From Pseudomonas cyclaminis (lineage in GTDB: Bacteria > Pseudomonadota > Gammaproteobacteria > Pseudomonadales > Pseudomonadaceae): a stretch of 64,000 nt of DNA. Of the stretch, positions 18,416 to 27,575 are shown piece after piece. How positions within the stretch are numbered: the first letter of the stretch is position 1; the number at the start of each line of letters is the position of its first letter. Made by a program: the position numbers and the translations under genes. Where the stretch lies: positions 1 through 64,000 of the forward strand of contig NZ_JADDUM010000025.1 of assembly GCF_015163715.1 (NCBI RefSeq), read 5' to 3'. Below the pieces are notes generated by a model that did no database searches, had not been told where the DNA came from, and saw only the letters and a list, made by a program, of their open reading frames with translations.

Positions 18416-20245
18416 ATGAGCCCGATCAAAACCCTCTTGGGGTGCTCCCTCTTTTGCATCACCACTTCGCCTCTGCTGGGATATGCAGCAGAGCCGGACT
18501 TTTCGCACCTGTCCATCCTGACCAAGGATGAAACACCCGCCGACGCGATATGGCAGCGCACCCCCGACTATCAGCGGTACCCCATCGCGACCATTGCGCC
18601 CCTGGTGCCGGCCTCCACGACACGCTCGCCGGCAGATACCCAAGCCCTGCAAAGGCATCGACTGACGCGCTACTTCACCGTGGACACCCGCCACTTGACG
18701 CCAGGTCAGGCACAAGCCCTGGCCCAGGTACTCAAGCGAAACCCGCTGCTGGAGTCGGTCGAGTTCGAAGCGCAGGTCGACGGCATGCACAACGACGCCG
18801 CCGTGCCGATCGCCCCTTTGGCGCACACCAATATTCCGGACTACACGGGCCAGCAGCACTACCTGCAAGACAGGACGCCCGCTTCCCCGTACCGGATCGG
18901 CGGCGTAAATGCTGTTGCCGCCTGGTCTTCGCCAGGTGGCAAGGGCCAGGATATGCGGATCGTTTCTGCGGAGGTGGATCACTGGTCCTATGAGCATGTC
19001 GACCTGCCCAAACCCTTTCTGGAGGTTGATGACGGCGCGCAGACCGGCTACCACGACACCGCCAGCGCCGGCATCATGGCTTCCAGGGAAAACGGCTTCG
19101 GCACCACCGCAATCACGCCCGAGGTGCAGCTTGGCTACTTGCAGTGGGGAAACAGCCGGCTGATGCAACTGGCTGAACAATTGAATGAAGGCGACGTTGT
19201 GCAAATAGGCGTGCACATAAAGTCCCTGACCCTGCCCAGCGCGGTCTGCACCTCCGATTGCTACATGCCTGTCGAATACTCCCAACCGGTGCGTGACATC
19301 ATCACTTACCTCACCGAGGAAAAGGGCGTGCACGTGGTCCTGGCCGCCGCAAACGGCAACGTCAATCTCGATCACCCTTACTTCAACGGCTACTTTGATC
19401 GGGATGTATTTGATTCGGGCTCGATCTATGCGGGTGCCGTCGATCCGGCTACCGGCCTGCGTGCATGGTTCTCGGACTACGGCAAGCGGGTGGATGTGTT
19501 CAGTTGGGGGCGCAACGTCACGACCACCACCTGGAGCGCCAGCAACCCTACAACGGGTTACACCCACACCTTTAGCGGTACGTCTTCATCCAATCCGATC
19601 ATCGCTGGCGTGGCTGCCTCGCTGCAGGGCGTCGCACGCGCCAAGGGCCTGGGCAACCTTCCACCCAAGGTACTGCGCGACCTGTTGGTGGCCACGGGCT
19701 ACCCGCCGATCGACGGCAACCGCACTGAGATCGGCGTACAACCCGATCTGGACGGCGCGATCAAAAAAATGCTCGACGATGGCGCTGACCATCCACCGAC
19801 GGGGCGCCTTGCCCTGCCTGAATACGTCAAATCGGGCGAAACGTTCAGCGCCAGGGTGTATGCGCAGTCCCCCAGCCACCGACCACTGACTTATCGCTGG
19901 GATGCCCCAGGTTTTACCCCCCCGACGGCCAGTACCGAATCGTTGTTCTTCACCGCCCCCACCGTTGCCCAAGACACCCAGGCAACGCTCTCGGTCAATG
20001 TGTCCGACGGTGTCCACACCCTCCCACTCACGCAGACCCTGACTGTGAAGGCGCCCCCCGATGAAAGTGACTGCGGGGGCACGCCGCCCTGGGACGCCTC
20101 CAAGACCTACCAGACCTACGCCGAAGCCGTGGCGTACAAGGGGAAAATCTATAAGCAGAACTTCTACAACATCAATAAGGTGCCGGACCTCAACTCTGCC
20201 GACTACGGCAAGGAGTGGTTGACTGGGGTGGCCTGCGCTCGATAA
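18416..20245 (+). CDS. Secreted S8 (subtilisin-like) serine peptidase with C-terminal CBM5/12-like domain
   Basis: A 609-residue exported protein. Residues 1-24 are a signal peptide (LLGYAAEP at the cleavage region). A pro-region follows to about 140. The peptidase domain (about 150-470) has the three subtilase blocks in unusual contexts: Asp in IVSAEVDHWSYEH, His in TGYHDTASAGIMAS and Ser in FSGTSSSNPIIAGVAASL, plus VVLAAANGNVN for the oxyanion Asn region. A PKD/Ig-like stretch follows, then at about 550-609 CGGTPPWDASKTYQTYAEAVAYKG, which looks like a family 5/12 carbohydrate-binding module that often binds chitin. GGAG lies before the ATG. The gene stands alone before the MoxR operon with a palindrome shared with another gene. 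Confidence 0.82.
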   Translation: MSPIKTLLGCSLFCITTSPLLGYAAEPDFSHLSILTKDETPADAIWQRTPDYQRYPIATIAPLVPASTTRSPADTQALQRHRLTRYFTVDTRHLTPGQAQALAQVLKRNPLLESVEFEAQVDGMHNDAAVPIAPLAHTNIPDYTGQQHYLQDRTPASPYRIGGVNAVAAWSSPGGKGQDMRIVSAEVDHWSYEHVDLPKPFLEVDDGAQTGYHDTASAGIMASRENGFGTTAITPEVQLGYLQWGNSRLMQLAEQLNEGDVVQIGVHIKSLTLPSAVCTSDCYMPVEYSQPVRDIITYLTEEKGVHVVLAAANGNVNLDHPYFNGYFDRDVFDSGSIYAGAVDPATGLRAWFSDYGKRVDVFSWGRNVTTTTWSASNPTTGYTHTFSGTSSSNPIIAGVAASLQGVARAKGLGNLPPKVLRDLLVATGYPPIDGNRTEIGVQPDLDGAIKKMLDDGADHPPTGRLALPEYVKSGETFSARVYAQSPSHRPLTYRWDAPGFTPPTASTESLFFTAPTVAQDTQATLSVNVSDGVHTLPLTQTLTVKAPPDESDCGGTPPWDASKTYQTYAEAVAYKGKIYKQNFYNINKVPDLNSADYGKEWLTGVACAR

Positions 20246-20281
20246 ATCATGGCAAAAGAACCGTTGTGGTGATCGCGTTTG

Positions 20282-20310
20282 CCTGGCAGCCCCCCCAAGC
20301 GCCTGCCAGG
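20282..20310 (+). other. Inverted repeat after the subtilase gene
   Basis: CCTGGCAG (20282-20289) and CTGCCAGG (20303-20310) flank a 13-base C-rich loop, 37 bases past the subtilase stop. There is no T tract, so it is a weak terminator candidate or an mRNA-end hairpin. Confidence 0.4.
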
Positions 20311-20460
20311 TCGCCACGCAAGCAAGGGCCCACACGCCCGAATCTAACCCTCCCGCGCAAAAACCCCTTAGTCGCCAACCAGCCAATGCATTAAAGTATC
20401 GCCCCCAGGCTCAGGTGTTTCGCACAACACCGAGGCTCTTCTTCCCAGGAACCGTCATCG

Positions 20461-21420
<960 letters not shown>

Positions 21421-21425
21421 AATCG

Positions 21426-22358
21426 ATGAATGCCAGCGATGGGATCCGCGTCACGCTCAGCGAATTGATTGAGATGCGCCACCGCGTGCGCGAAGTGCAG
21501 CTGTTTTCCACGCCGAGCCAGCGCAGCCCGCTGATCGGCCTGCACCACTCCAAGCTGCGCGGGCGCGGCGTCGACTTCGACCAGGTGCGTGTGTACCAGG
21601 CCGGAGACGACGTGCGCACCATCGACTGGCGCGTCACCGCACGCACCCAGGAACCGCACACCAAACTGTTCCACGAAGAGCGCGAACGGCCAATCTTCAT
21701 CATGGTGGAGCAAAGCTGCCGGCTGTTTTTCGGCTCGGGGCAGATGTTCAAGTCGGTGCTGGCGGCGCAGGCGGCGAGCCTGATCGGCTGGGCGGCCCTG
21801 GGGCACAACGACCGCGTCGGCGGGCTGGTGTTCGGCGACAACGAGCACTACGAAATCAAACCCCGGCGCAGCAAGCAAAGCCTGCTGCAACTGCTTAACC
21901 GCCTGGTGCGCGTCAACCAGAGCCTGGACACCGAGAGCCGCCCCGAGGCCGACGCCCTGGGCATGGCTCTGCGCCGAGGCCGCGAAGTGCTGCGCCCCGG
22001 CAGCCTGGTGATTGTGATATGCGATGAACGCGCCCTCACCGAAGGCGCCGAGCAACAACTGAGCCTGCTGTCACGCCATTGTGATCTGCTGCTGTTGCCG
22101 ATCTCCGATCCGCTGGACCACGCACTGCCCGCCGCCGGGCTGCTGCGTTTCGCGCAGCGAGGCGCACAACTGGAACTCGACACGCTGAACTACGACTTGC
22201 GCCAGGCCTACAAGGCCCAGGCCGAAGCACGCATTGCCCGCTGGGAACTGCTCGCGCAAAAGCTGCGGGTACTGCTGATGCCCTTGAGCACCCAGAGCGA
22301 AATGGTCGAGCAACTGCGCGAATACCTCAACCCGCAACGTCCGGCCAAAAAACAATGA
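21426..22358 (+). CDS. DUF58 protein of the MoxR operon
   Basis: About 310 residues. The DUF58 signature is clear: SKLRGRGVDFDQVRVYQAGDDVRTIDWRV is split by the family pattern G-x-D-F-x-x-x-R-x-Y-x-x-G-D-D-x-R-x-I-D-W, followed by KLFHEERERPIFIMVEQS, a VWA-like first strand. The protein is normally a cytoplasmic partner of MoxR. I chose the ATG at 21426; a TTG at 21417 in frame would add three residues and overlap moxR. The ribosome binding site is weak in either case, consistent with translational coupling. The gene's stop overlaps the start of the DUF4381 gene (ATGA). Confidence 0.9.
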   Translation: MNASDGIRVTLSELIEMRHRVREVQLFSTPSQRSPLIGLHHSKLRGRGVDFDQVRVYQAGDDVRTIDWRVTARTQEPHTKLFHEERERPIFIMVEQSCRLFFGSGQMFKSVLAAQAASLIGWAALGHNDRVGGLVFGDNEHYEIKPRRSKQSLLQLLNRLVRVNQSLDTESRPEADALGMALRRGREVLRPGSLVIVICDERALTEGAEQQLSLLSRHCDLLLLPISDPLDHALPAAGLLRFAQRGAQLELDTLNYDLRQAYKAQAEARIARWELLAQKLRVLLMPLSTQSEMVEQLREYLNPQRPAKKQ

Positions 22359-22848
22359 GCAGCCTTGACCAACTGCAACCGCTGATCGCCCCGCCGAGCA
22401 TCGGCTTCTGGCCGCCTGCACCGGGCTGGTGGCTGGTGTTGCTGGTGATCCCGTTGTTGGGCTGGGGGCTTTGGTCCCTGCGCCGCTTTCTGCCTGCGCG
22501 CCGCCCGGTCGCACGCGCCGAACAACCCTTGGACCCGTTGCGCATCGCCGCCCTGGCCGAATTGGCACTGATGCCCAAACCCTACGACGGCGCGCCGCCG
22601 GTGCCTGGCTGCAACAACTCAATGGCCTGCTCAAGCGCCTGTGCCGCAACGACTACCCTTACAGCCAGAGCCACACCCTCAACGGGCGCAAATGGCTGGC
22701 GTTCCTCGACAACCGCTGCCCGGCTGCCGGCCTCACGCGCTGGATGGTGCTGGTGGAAGGCGCCTACAAACCCGAATGCAAACTCGACGACAAGGCCATC
22801 GCCGGCCTGACCCAAGCCGTCGACACCTGGATTCGCAAACATGTTTGA
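22355..22848 (+). pseudogene. DUF4381 membrane protein of the MoxR operon (one-base frameshift)
   Basis: A small protein with one transmembrane helix (WWLVLLVIPLLGWGLWSL, about residues 29-46) and a cytoplasmic domain, as in DUF4381 proteins that always sit in MoxR-Bat operons. The frame breaks near 22594: GGC GCG CCG CCG GTG should read with one more C (GCG CCC GCC GGT GCC TGG), giving ALMPKPYDGAPAGAWLQQLNGLL and on to RWMVLVEGAYKP and the stop at 22848. Repaired length is 164 residues. The repaired stop overlaps the next gene's start by 8 bases, as expected in this operon, which supports a sequence error over a true loss. Confidence 0.8.
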
Positions 22849-23929
22849 GTTCGCCTGGCCGTGGATCTTCGTCCTGTTGCCGTTGCCCTGGCTGATGCGG
22901 TTTATCCTGCCGGTAGCCGACAGCGGCGAGCCTGCGCTTAAAGTCAGCTACCTCGGCGACCTCGAAGGCCTGGCCAAGCGCCGCGCCCGCGTCAACCTGC
23001 CGGGCTGGCGCCAGCAGGCCCCCTTCGTGGTGTTGTGGCTGCTGTTGCTGACCGCCGCCGCACGCCCGGAATGGCTGGGCGAGCCGCTGCCGATTGCCGC
23101 CAGCGGCCGCGACCTGCTGGTGGCGGTGGACGTGTCCGGCTCCATGGATTTCCCCGACATGCAGTGGCAGAACGAGGACGTGAGTCGCCTGTCCCTGGTC
23201 AAAAGCCTGTTGGGTGATTTCCTTGAACACCGCGAAGGTGACCGCGTAGGCCTGATCCTGTTCGGCAGCCAGGCGTACCTGCAAGCGCCGCTGACCTTCG
23301 ACCGCCGCACCGTACGCACCTGGCTGGATGAAGCACGCATCGGCATCGCCGGCAAAAACACTGCCATCGGCGATGCCATCGGCCTGGCCCTCAAACGCCT
23401 GCGCCAGCGCCCGGCGCAAAGCCGCGTACTGATCCTGGTCACCGACGGCGCCAACAACGCCGGGCAGATCGACCCACTGACCGCCGCACGCCTGGCGGCC
23501 GAAGAAGGTGTGAAAATCTACCCTATCGGCATCGGCGCCGACCCGGAGCAAACCGGTTCCCTGGGCATCCTCGGCGTCAACCCGAGCCTGGACCTCGATG
23601 AACCGGCACTCAAGGCCATCGCCAACGCCACCGGCGGGCAATACTTCCGTGCCCGCGATGGCGAAGAATTGCAAACCATCAAGGACACCCTCGACCGACT
23701 CGAACCCGTCGAGCAACAACCGACCCAGGCCCGCCCGGCCCAGGCGCTGTACAGCGGCCCGCTGGCCCTGGCGCTGATCCTGAGTATGTTGCTGGTGATC
23801 CAGGAGCGCTGGCCGAACAACGCCCTGCAACGCTGGTTCAGCAAAATGTCGAGCAAGGGGATCTTCCTGCAACAGAGTCCTGAGTGGCGCCAACGCCTTA
23901 AACGCCTGCGTTTGCGGAGGCGTCGATGA
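22841..23929 (+). CDS. VWA-domain membrane protein (BatA-like)
   Basis: A 362-residue inner-membrane protein. Helices at about 5-22 and 61-73 are followed by a von Willebrand A domain with an intact MIDAS: DVSGS (97-101), the Thr in AGKNTAIGDA and the Asp in LVTDGANNAG. Another helix (GPLALALILSMLLVIQ) lies near the C-terminus. This is the BatA pattern: a metal-binding VWA domain held at the membrane between helices. Partners are the MoxR ATPase and the other Bat proteins of this operon. Its stop overlaps the start of the next VWA gene (GTCGATGATC). Confidence 0.9.
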   Translation: MFEFAWPWIFVLLPLPWLMRFILPVADSGEPALKVSYLGDLEGLAKRRARVNLPGWRQQAPFVVLWLLLLTAAARPEWLGEPLPIAASGRDLLVAVDVSGSMDFPDMQWQNEDVSRLSLVKSLLGDFLEHREGDRVGLILFGSQAYLQAPLTFDRRTVRTWLDEARIGIAGKNTAIGDAIGLALKRLRQRPAQSRVLILVTDGANNAGQIDPLTAARLAAEEGVKIYPIGIGADPEQTGSLGILGVNPSLDLDEPALKAIANATGGQYFRARDGEELQTIKDTLDRLEPVEQQPTQARPAQALYSGPLALALILSMLLVIQERWPNNALQRWFSKMSSKGIFLQQSPEWRQRLKRLRLRRRR

Positions 23930-25666
23930 TCGACCTGTGGCCGCACTGGTTCCGCCCCTGGTGGCTGTTGCTGTTGCCGCTGCTCGGCTGGTTGCTGTGG
24001 CAGCTGTGGCACCGGCAAAAACGCGCCGGGCGTTGGCAGATGATCCTGCCGCCGGCCTTCCACGCGGTGCTGCTCAGCGGTGGCAACGGCCGCGAAAGCA
24101 AATCACCGTGGGTGGTGCTCGGTATCGCCTGGCTATTGGCCGTGCTGGCCTTGCTCGGCCCCAGTTGGCAACGCGTCGAACAAACCAGCCAGAAGCCTTC
24201 CGATCCGCTGGTGGTGCTGCTGGAGCTGACCCCGGAAATGCTCGCCACCGACAGCCCGCCCAATCGTCTGGAGCAGGCCCGCCGCAAGCTGTATGACTTG
24301 TTGCAGGCGCGCACCGATGCGCAAACCGCCATCGTGGTGTACGCCGGTAGCGCCCACACCCTGGTGCCGCTGTCGGACGACCTGGGCACCAGCCGCAACC
24401 TGCTCGAAGCGCTGCGTCCCTCGATCATGCCCGAGCCCGGCCACCGCGCCGACTTGGCGGTACAGAAAGCCCTGGACTTGCTCCAGCACAGCGGGCTAGG
24501 CCAAGGACGCCTGCTGCTGATCGGCTCATCCCTGTCCAAGCAGGAGCGCCAAGGCATTCGACTGTTGCTGCAGAGCAACCAATCGCCGCCCCTGTCGATC
24601 CTCGGCATCGGCAGCCGTGAAGGCACGCCGGTGACCCAGGAAAGCGGTGAGTTCCTCAAGGACGAACAAGGCGCGATCCTGGTGCCACGCCTCGACAGCC
24701 CCACGCTCAAAGCCTTCGCCAGCGAGATGGGCGGCCGTTACCGCGCCGCGCGCCTGGACGATAAAGACCTGCGCCAGCTCGGCGTACTCGACCCGCCGCA
24801 AGCCCTGCGTAACGACGGCCAGTTGCTGCACCTCGACACCTGGGCCGACCAGGGTTACTGGCTGCTCTTGCCGCTGTTGCTGCTCGCCGCCTGCGCGGGG
24901 CGTCGTGGCTGGCTGTTTTGCCTGCCCTTGCTGCTGATGGCCGCCCCCCAGCCCAGCTACGCCTTTGAACTCCAGGATTTGTGGCTGCGCCCGGACCAGC
25001 AAGGCCAATACCTGCTCAAGAAAAAACGCCCCGCCGAAGCCGCCGAACGCTTCCAGGACGTGCAATGGCAAGGCGTTGCCTTGTACGAAGCCGGCAACTA
25101 TGCCGAAGCCATCAAGCGGTTTGCCGAAGGCAACGACGCCTACTCTCACTACAATCGCGGTAATGCCTTGGCCAAATCCGGCGAACTCGAAGCGGCTATC
25201 GACGCCTACGAGCAAGCCCTGGAAGCCCAGCCCGACCTGCAACCAGCCCTGAAAAACAAGGCCCTGGTGGAAGCCCTGATTCAGGAGCAGGCAGCGCCCG
25301 AGCCCGAACAGCCGGCAAAAAAACGAGGATGACGAAACCACCCAACCCGGCCAAACTGCGCAACCGGGCGCCAATGGGCAAACTGCCACGGGCGGCGAGC
25401 AGTCGTCCCAGGGCCAGGGCGAATCCGGCACCGGTGACACCCAGACCGGCGCCACACCACAAACCGGCGGCAACGAAGTACCGGGCAGCGAACTGGGCGA
25501 CGAGCAAACCACCACCCCGCCGCTGCGCCCTATCGACGCCAACCTCGACGGTGAACACCGCCAAGCCCTGGAACAATGGCTGCGGGAGATCCCGGACAAC
25601 CCCGGCGAACTGCTGCGACGCAAATTCTGGTACGAACAGCAACAACATCAGGACAAGACTCGATGA
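23926..25666 (+). pseudogene. VWA/TPR membrane protein (BatB-BatC-like fusion; one-base frameshift)
   Basis: Repaired length is 579 residues. N-terminal helices (about 13-27 and 63-78), a VWA-fold domain (about 95-290), further helices, then TPR repeats (VALYEAGNYAEAIKRFAEG, HYNRGNALAKSGELEAAI). The usual MIDAS DxSxS is replaced by ELTPE in VVLLELTPEMLATD, so metal binding is doubtful; the family often shows this in its second VWA member. At 25317-25323 seven A residues end the frame at AAAKKRG. Six A give EDDETTQPGQTAQ and a Gln/Gly/Thr-rich linker, ending QWLREIPDNPGELLRRKFWYEQQ, which is the conserved tail of these proteins, and a stop that overlaps the batD ATG. A homopolymer error is likely. 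Confidence 0.85.
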
Positions 25667-27303
25667 GCCGCCGCACCCCCCTTCTGCTTCTGCTCGCGTT
25701 GACGGCAGGCCACGCCCAGGCGGCGAACCTGGTAGCCAGTGTCGACCGCAGCCGCCTCAATTCCGGGGAAACGGTGGAGCTGACGGTGGAGTCCAGCGAC
25801 GTCACCCAGTTCGGCAAACCCGACCTGTCGCCCCTGGATGCGCAGTTCGAAGTCAGCGGCACCCGCCAGCTCAACCAGCTCACCACCCTGGGCGGCGACA
25901 ACCACGCGACCACGCGCTGGATCATCACCTTGCTGCCCAAGCAAAACGGCACCGTAGTAATCCCGCCGTTGCAAGTGGGCGAGTACTCGACCCAGCCGAT
26001 CAGCCTGCAAGTGCTGGAAACCGCCAGCCAGAACAGCAACGCCGAGCTGGCGCCGGTGTTTGTCGAAGCCAACCTCGACCAAACCAGCGTGTACGTGCAG
26101 GCCCAGGCCCTGTTGACCGTGCGCGTGTACCACTCGGTGTCGCTGTATGACGACAGCAGCCTCACCCCGTTGCAGATCCCGGATGCACGCGTGGAGCAAT
26201 TGGGCGAGTCGCGCACCTACGAAAAGGTCATCAACAGCATCCGCCACGGTGTGATCGAAACCCGCTACGCGATCTACCCGCAACACAGCGGCGCCCTGGA
26301 ACTGCCAACGCAGACCTTCAGCGCCACGTTGGTGGAATCGCGCCCGCCCCAGGACAATACCCTGCAAGGCACCAAGCCGGGCAAGCTGATCCACGTGAGT
26401 TCGGCGCCGCTGGCGTTGCAGGTCAAGCCCAAGCCCGAGTTGTATCCCGCCGATACGCCCTGGTTGCCGGCGCGCAGCCTGACCCTGACCGAGTCCTGGA
26501 ATCCAGAGCCGGAACATGTGCAAGTCGGCGACTCCCTGACGCGCAGCCTCACGATCAAGGCCGAGGGCCTGTCCAGTGCCCAACTGCCGGCCCTCCCCAG
26601 CACTGAAATCAATGGCTTGCGCCGCTACCCGGACCAACCGGTGCTCGGCAACCAGACCAGCGACCGTGGCCTGGTCGGCAGCCGCGAAGACCGCGAGGCC
26701 CTGGTGCCCAATCGTGTCGGCCCGCTGGAACTGCCACCGGTTGAAGTGGTGTGGTGGAACACCCACGAGGATCACCTTGAACGCACCAGCCTGCCCGCCC
26801 GCACCCTGCAAGTGGCGGCCAACCCGAGCCTGATGGTGGACACCCCCGCTACGCCGACCATCATCACCGCACCGGACGACAGCCGTCTGTGGCTATGGCA
26901 ACTGAGCACCCTGGTCCTGGCCTGCACCACCCTGCTGGGCTTCGGCCTGTGGTGGCGTGCGCGCTGGCAACCGGCGGTGCTGCGCGCCGCACAAACCGGC
27001 CCGAGCCCGCGCACCCTGCTCGATGACCTCAAGCGCGCGACCCAGGCCAACGACCCCCAGGCCACCCGCCAGGCGCTGGATGCCTGGGCGCGGCAGCAGC
27101 CGGAAACCCTGGCGGACATGGCGGCGCGGTTTGTACCGTTGTCGGATGCGTTGGATGGGCTCAATGGCGCGCTGTACAGCGAGAGCGGTCAGTACTGGCT
27201 GGGTGAAGACTTGTGGCGAGCGATAAAAGCCATCCCCATGACCGAGCGCGTGCAAGACTCGGCGACGGACACCACCAGCCTGCCGCCGCTGTATCCCAAG
27301 TAA
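25663..27303 (+). CDS. BatD-family protein
   Basis: 546 residues. Signal peptide MSRRTPLLLLLALTAGHAQA, then several beta-rich domains (RLNSGETVELTVES, LLTVRVYHSVSLYDDSSL, RYAIYPQHSGALELPTQTFSA), one transmembrane helix (LWQLSTLVLACTTLLGFGLWWRA, about 435-457) and a cytoplasmic tail. This is the standard BatD layout: a large periplasmic part held by one C-terminal helix. I chose the ATG at 25663 because it starts the signal peptide and overlaps the upstream stop (ATGA); the longer frame from 25576 reads through the previous gene's tail. It closes the MoxR operon. Confidence 0.9.
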   Translation: MSRRTPLLLLLALTAGHAQAANLVASVDRSRLNSGETVELTVESSDVTQFGKPDLSPLDAQFEVSGTRQLNQLTTLGGDNHATTRWIITLLPKQNGTVVIPPLQVGEYSTQPISLQVLETASQNSNAELAPVFVEANLDQTSVYVQAQALLTVRVYHSVSLYDDSSLTPLQIPDARVEQLGESRTYEKVINSIRHGVIETRYAIYPQHSGALELPTQTFSATLVESRPPQDNTLQGTKPGKLIHVSSAPLALQVKPKPELYPADTPWLPARSLTLTESWNPEPEHVQVGDSLTRSLTIKAEGLSSAQLPALPSTEINGLRRYPDQPVLGNQTSDRGLVGSREDREALVPNRVGPLELPPVEVVWWNTHEDHLERTSLPARTLQVAANPSLMVDTPATPTIITAPDDSRLWLWQLSTLVLACTTLLGFGLWWRARWQPAVLRAAQTGPSPRTLLDDLKRATQANDPQATRQALDAWARQQPETLADMAARFVPLSDALDGLNGALYSESGQYWLGEDLWRAIKAIPMTERVQDSATDTTSLPPLYPK

Positions 27304-27330
27304 CCTGGATTCAGCCCACGCCACGCAACC

Positions 27331-27362
27331 CCGTGGGAGCGGGCTTGTCCACGAAGGCGGCC
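27331..27362. repeat. REP-type repeat, variant arm
   Basis: CCGTGGGAGCGGGCTTGTCC followed by ACGAAGGCGG. The core GTGGGAGCGGGCTTG differs from the other copies (GGGAGGGGGCTTG). This is the second common REP class of Pseudomonas as far as I remember. It lies just after batD. Confidence 0.7.
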
Positions 27363-27459
27363 TGTCAGTAAAAAATCTGCTGCTTGTTGATGTGCACCGC
27401 AGCGTGTCGGCGTGAGAACATCGACAGGCGTCTTCCATTCATGGCTGACCACTCGTCGC

Positions 27460-27477
27460 TACTGTCAATTCTGACAG
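27460..27477 (+). promoter_or_regulatory. Palindromic operator candidate, copy 2 (perfect)
   Basis: TACTGTCAATTCTGACAG with the perfect dyad CTGTCA-ATTC-TGACAG (27462-27477), 99 bases before the ATG of the Ig-like repeat protein. It also fits CTGT-N8-ACAG, the outline of a LexA box, but the centre is not the A/T-rich centre expected for LexA. Copy 1 is upstream of the subtilase. Confidence 0.55.
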
Positions 27478-27575
27478 GTACTGAATCGCATTTATTTGAT
27501 GCTAAATCCTGTGTACGACCTGCAGCGCGTCGCTCGCCAGTACGGGTCATTTCACTACCCACAGGACGCCTGATC

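Noticed and set aside
25317..25323. Programmed -1 ribosomal frameshift at the A7 of the VWA/TPR gene
   Set aside because: The continuing frame needs a +1 shift (or one A fewer), so a -1 slip on A-AAA-AAA would enter the wrong frame. Six A restore the frame directly.
27460..27477. LexA box (CTGT-N8-ACAG) before the Ig-like gene
   Set aside because: The outline fits, but the centre (CAATTCTG) is not the A/T-rich LexA centre and copy 1 fits worse. Kept as an unknown operator instead.
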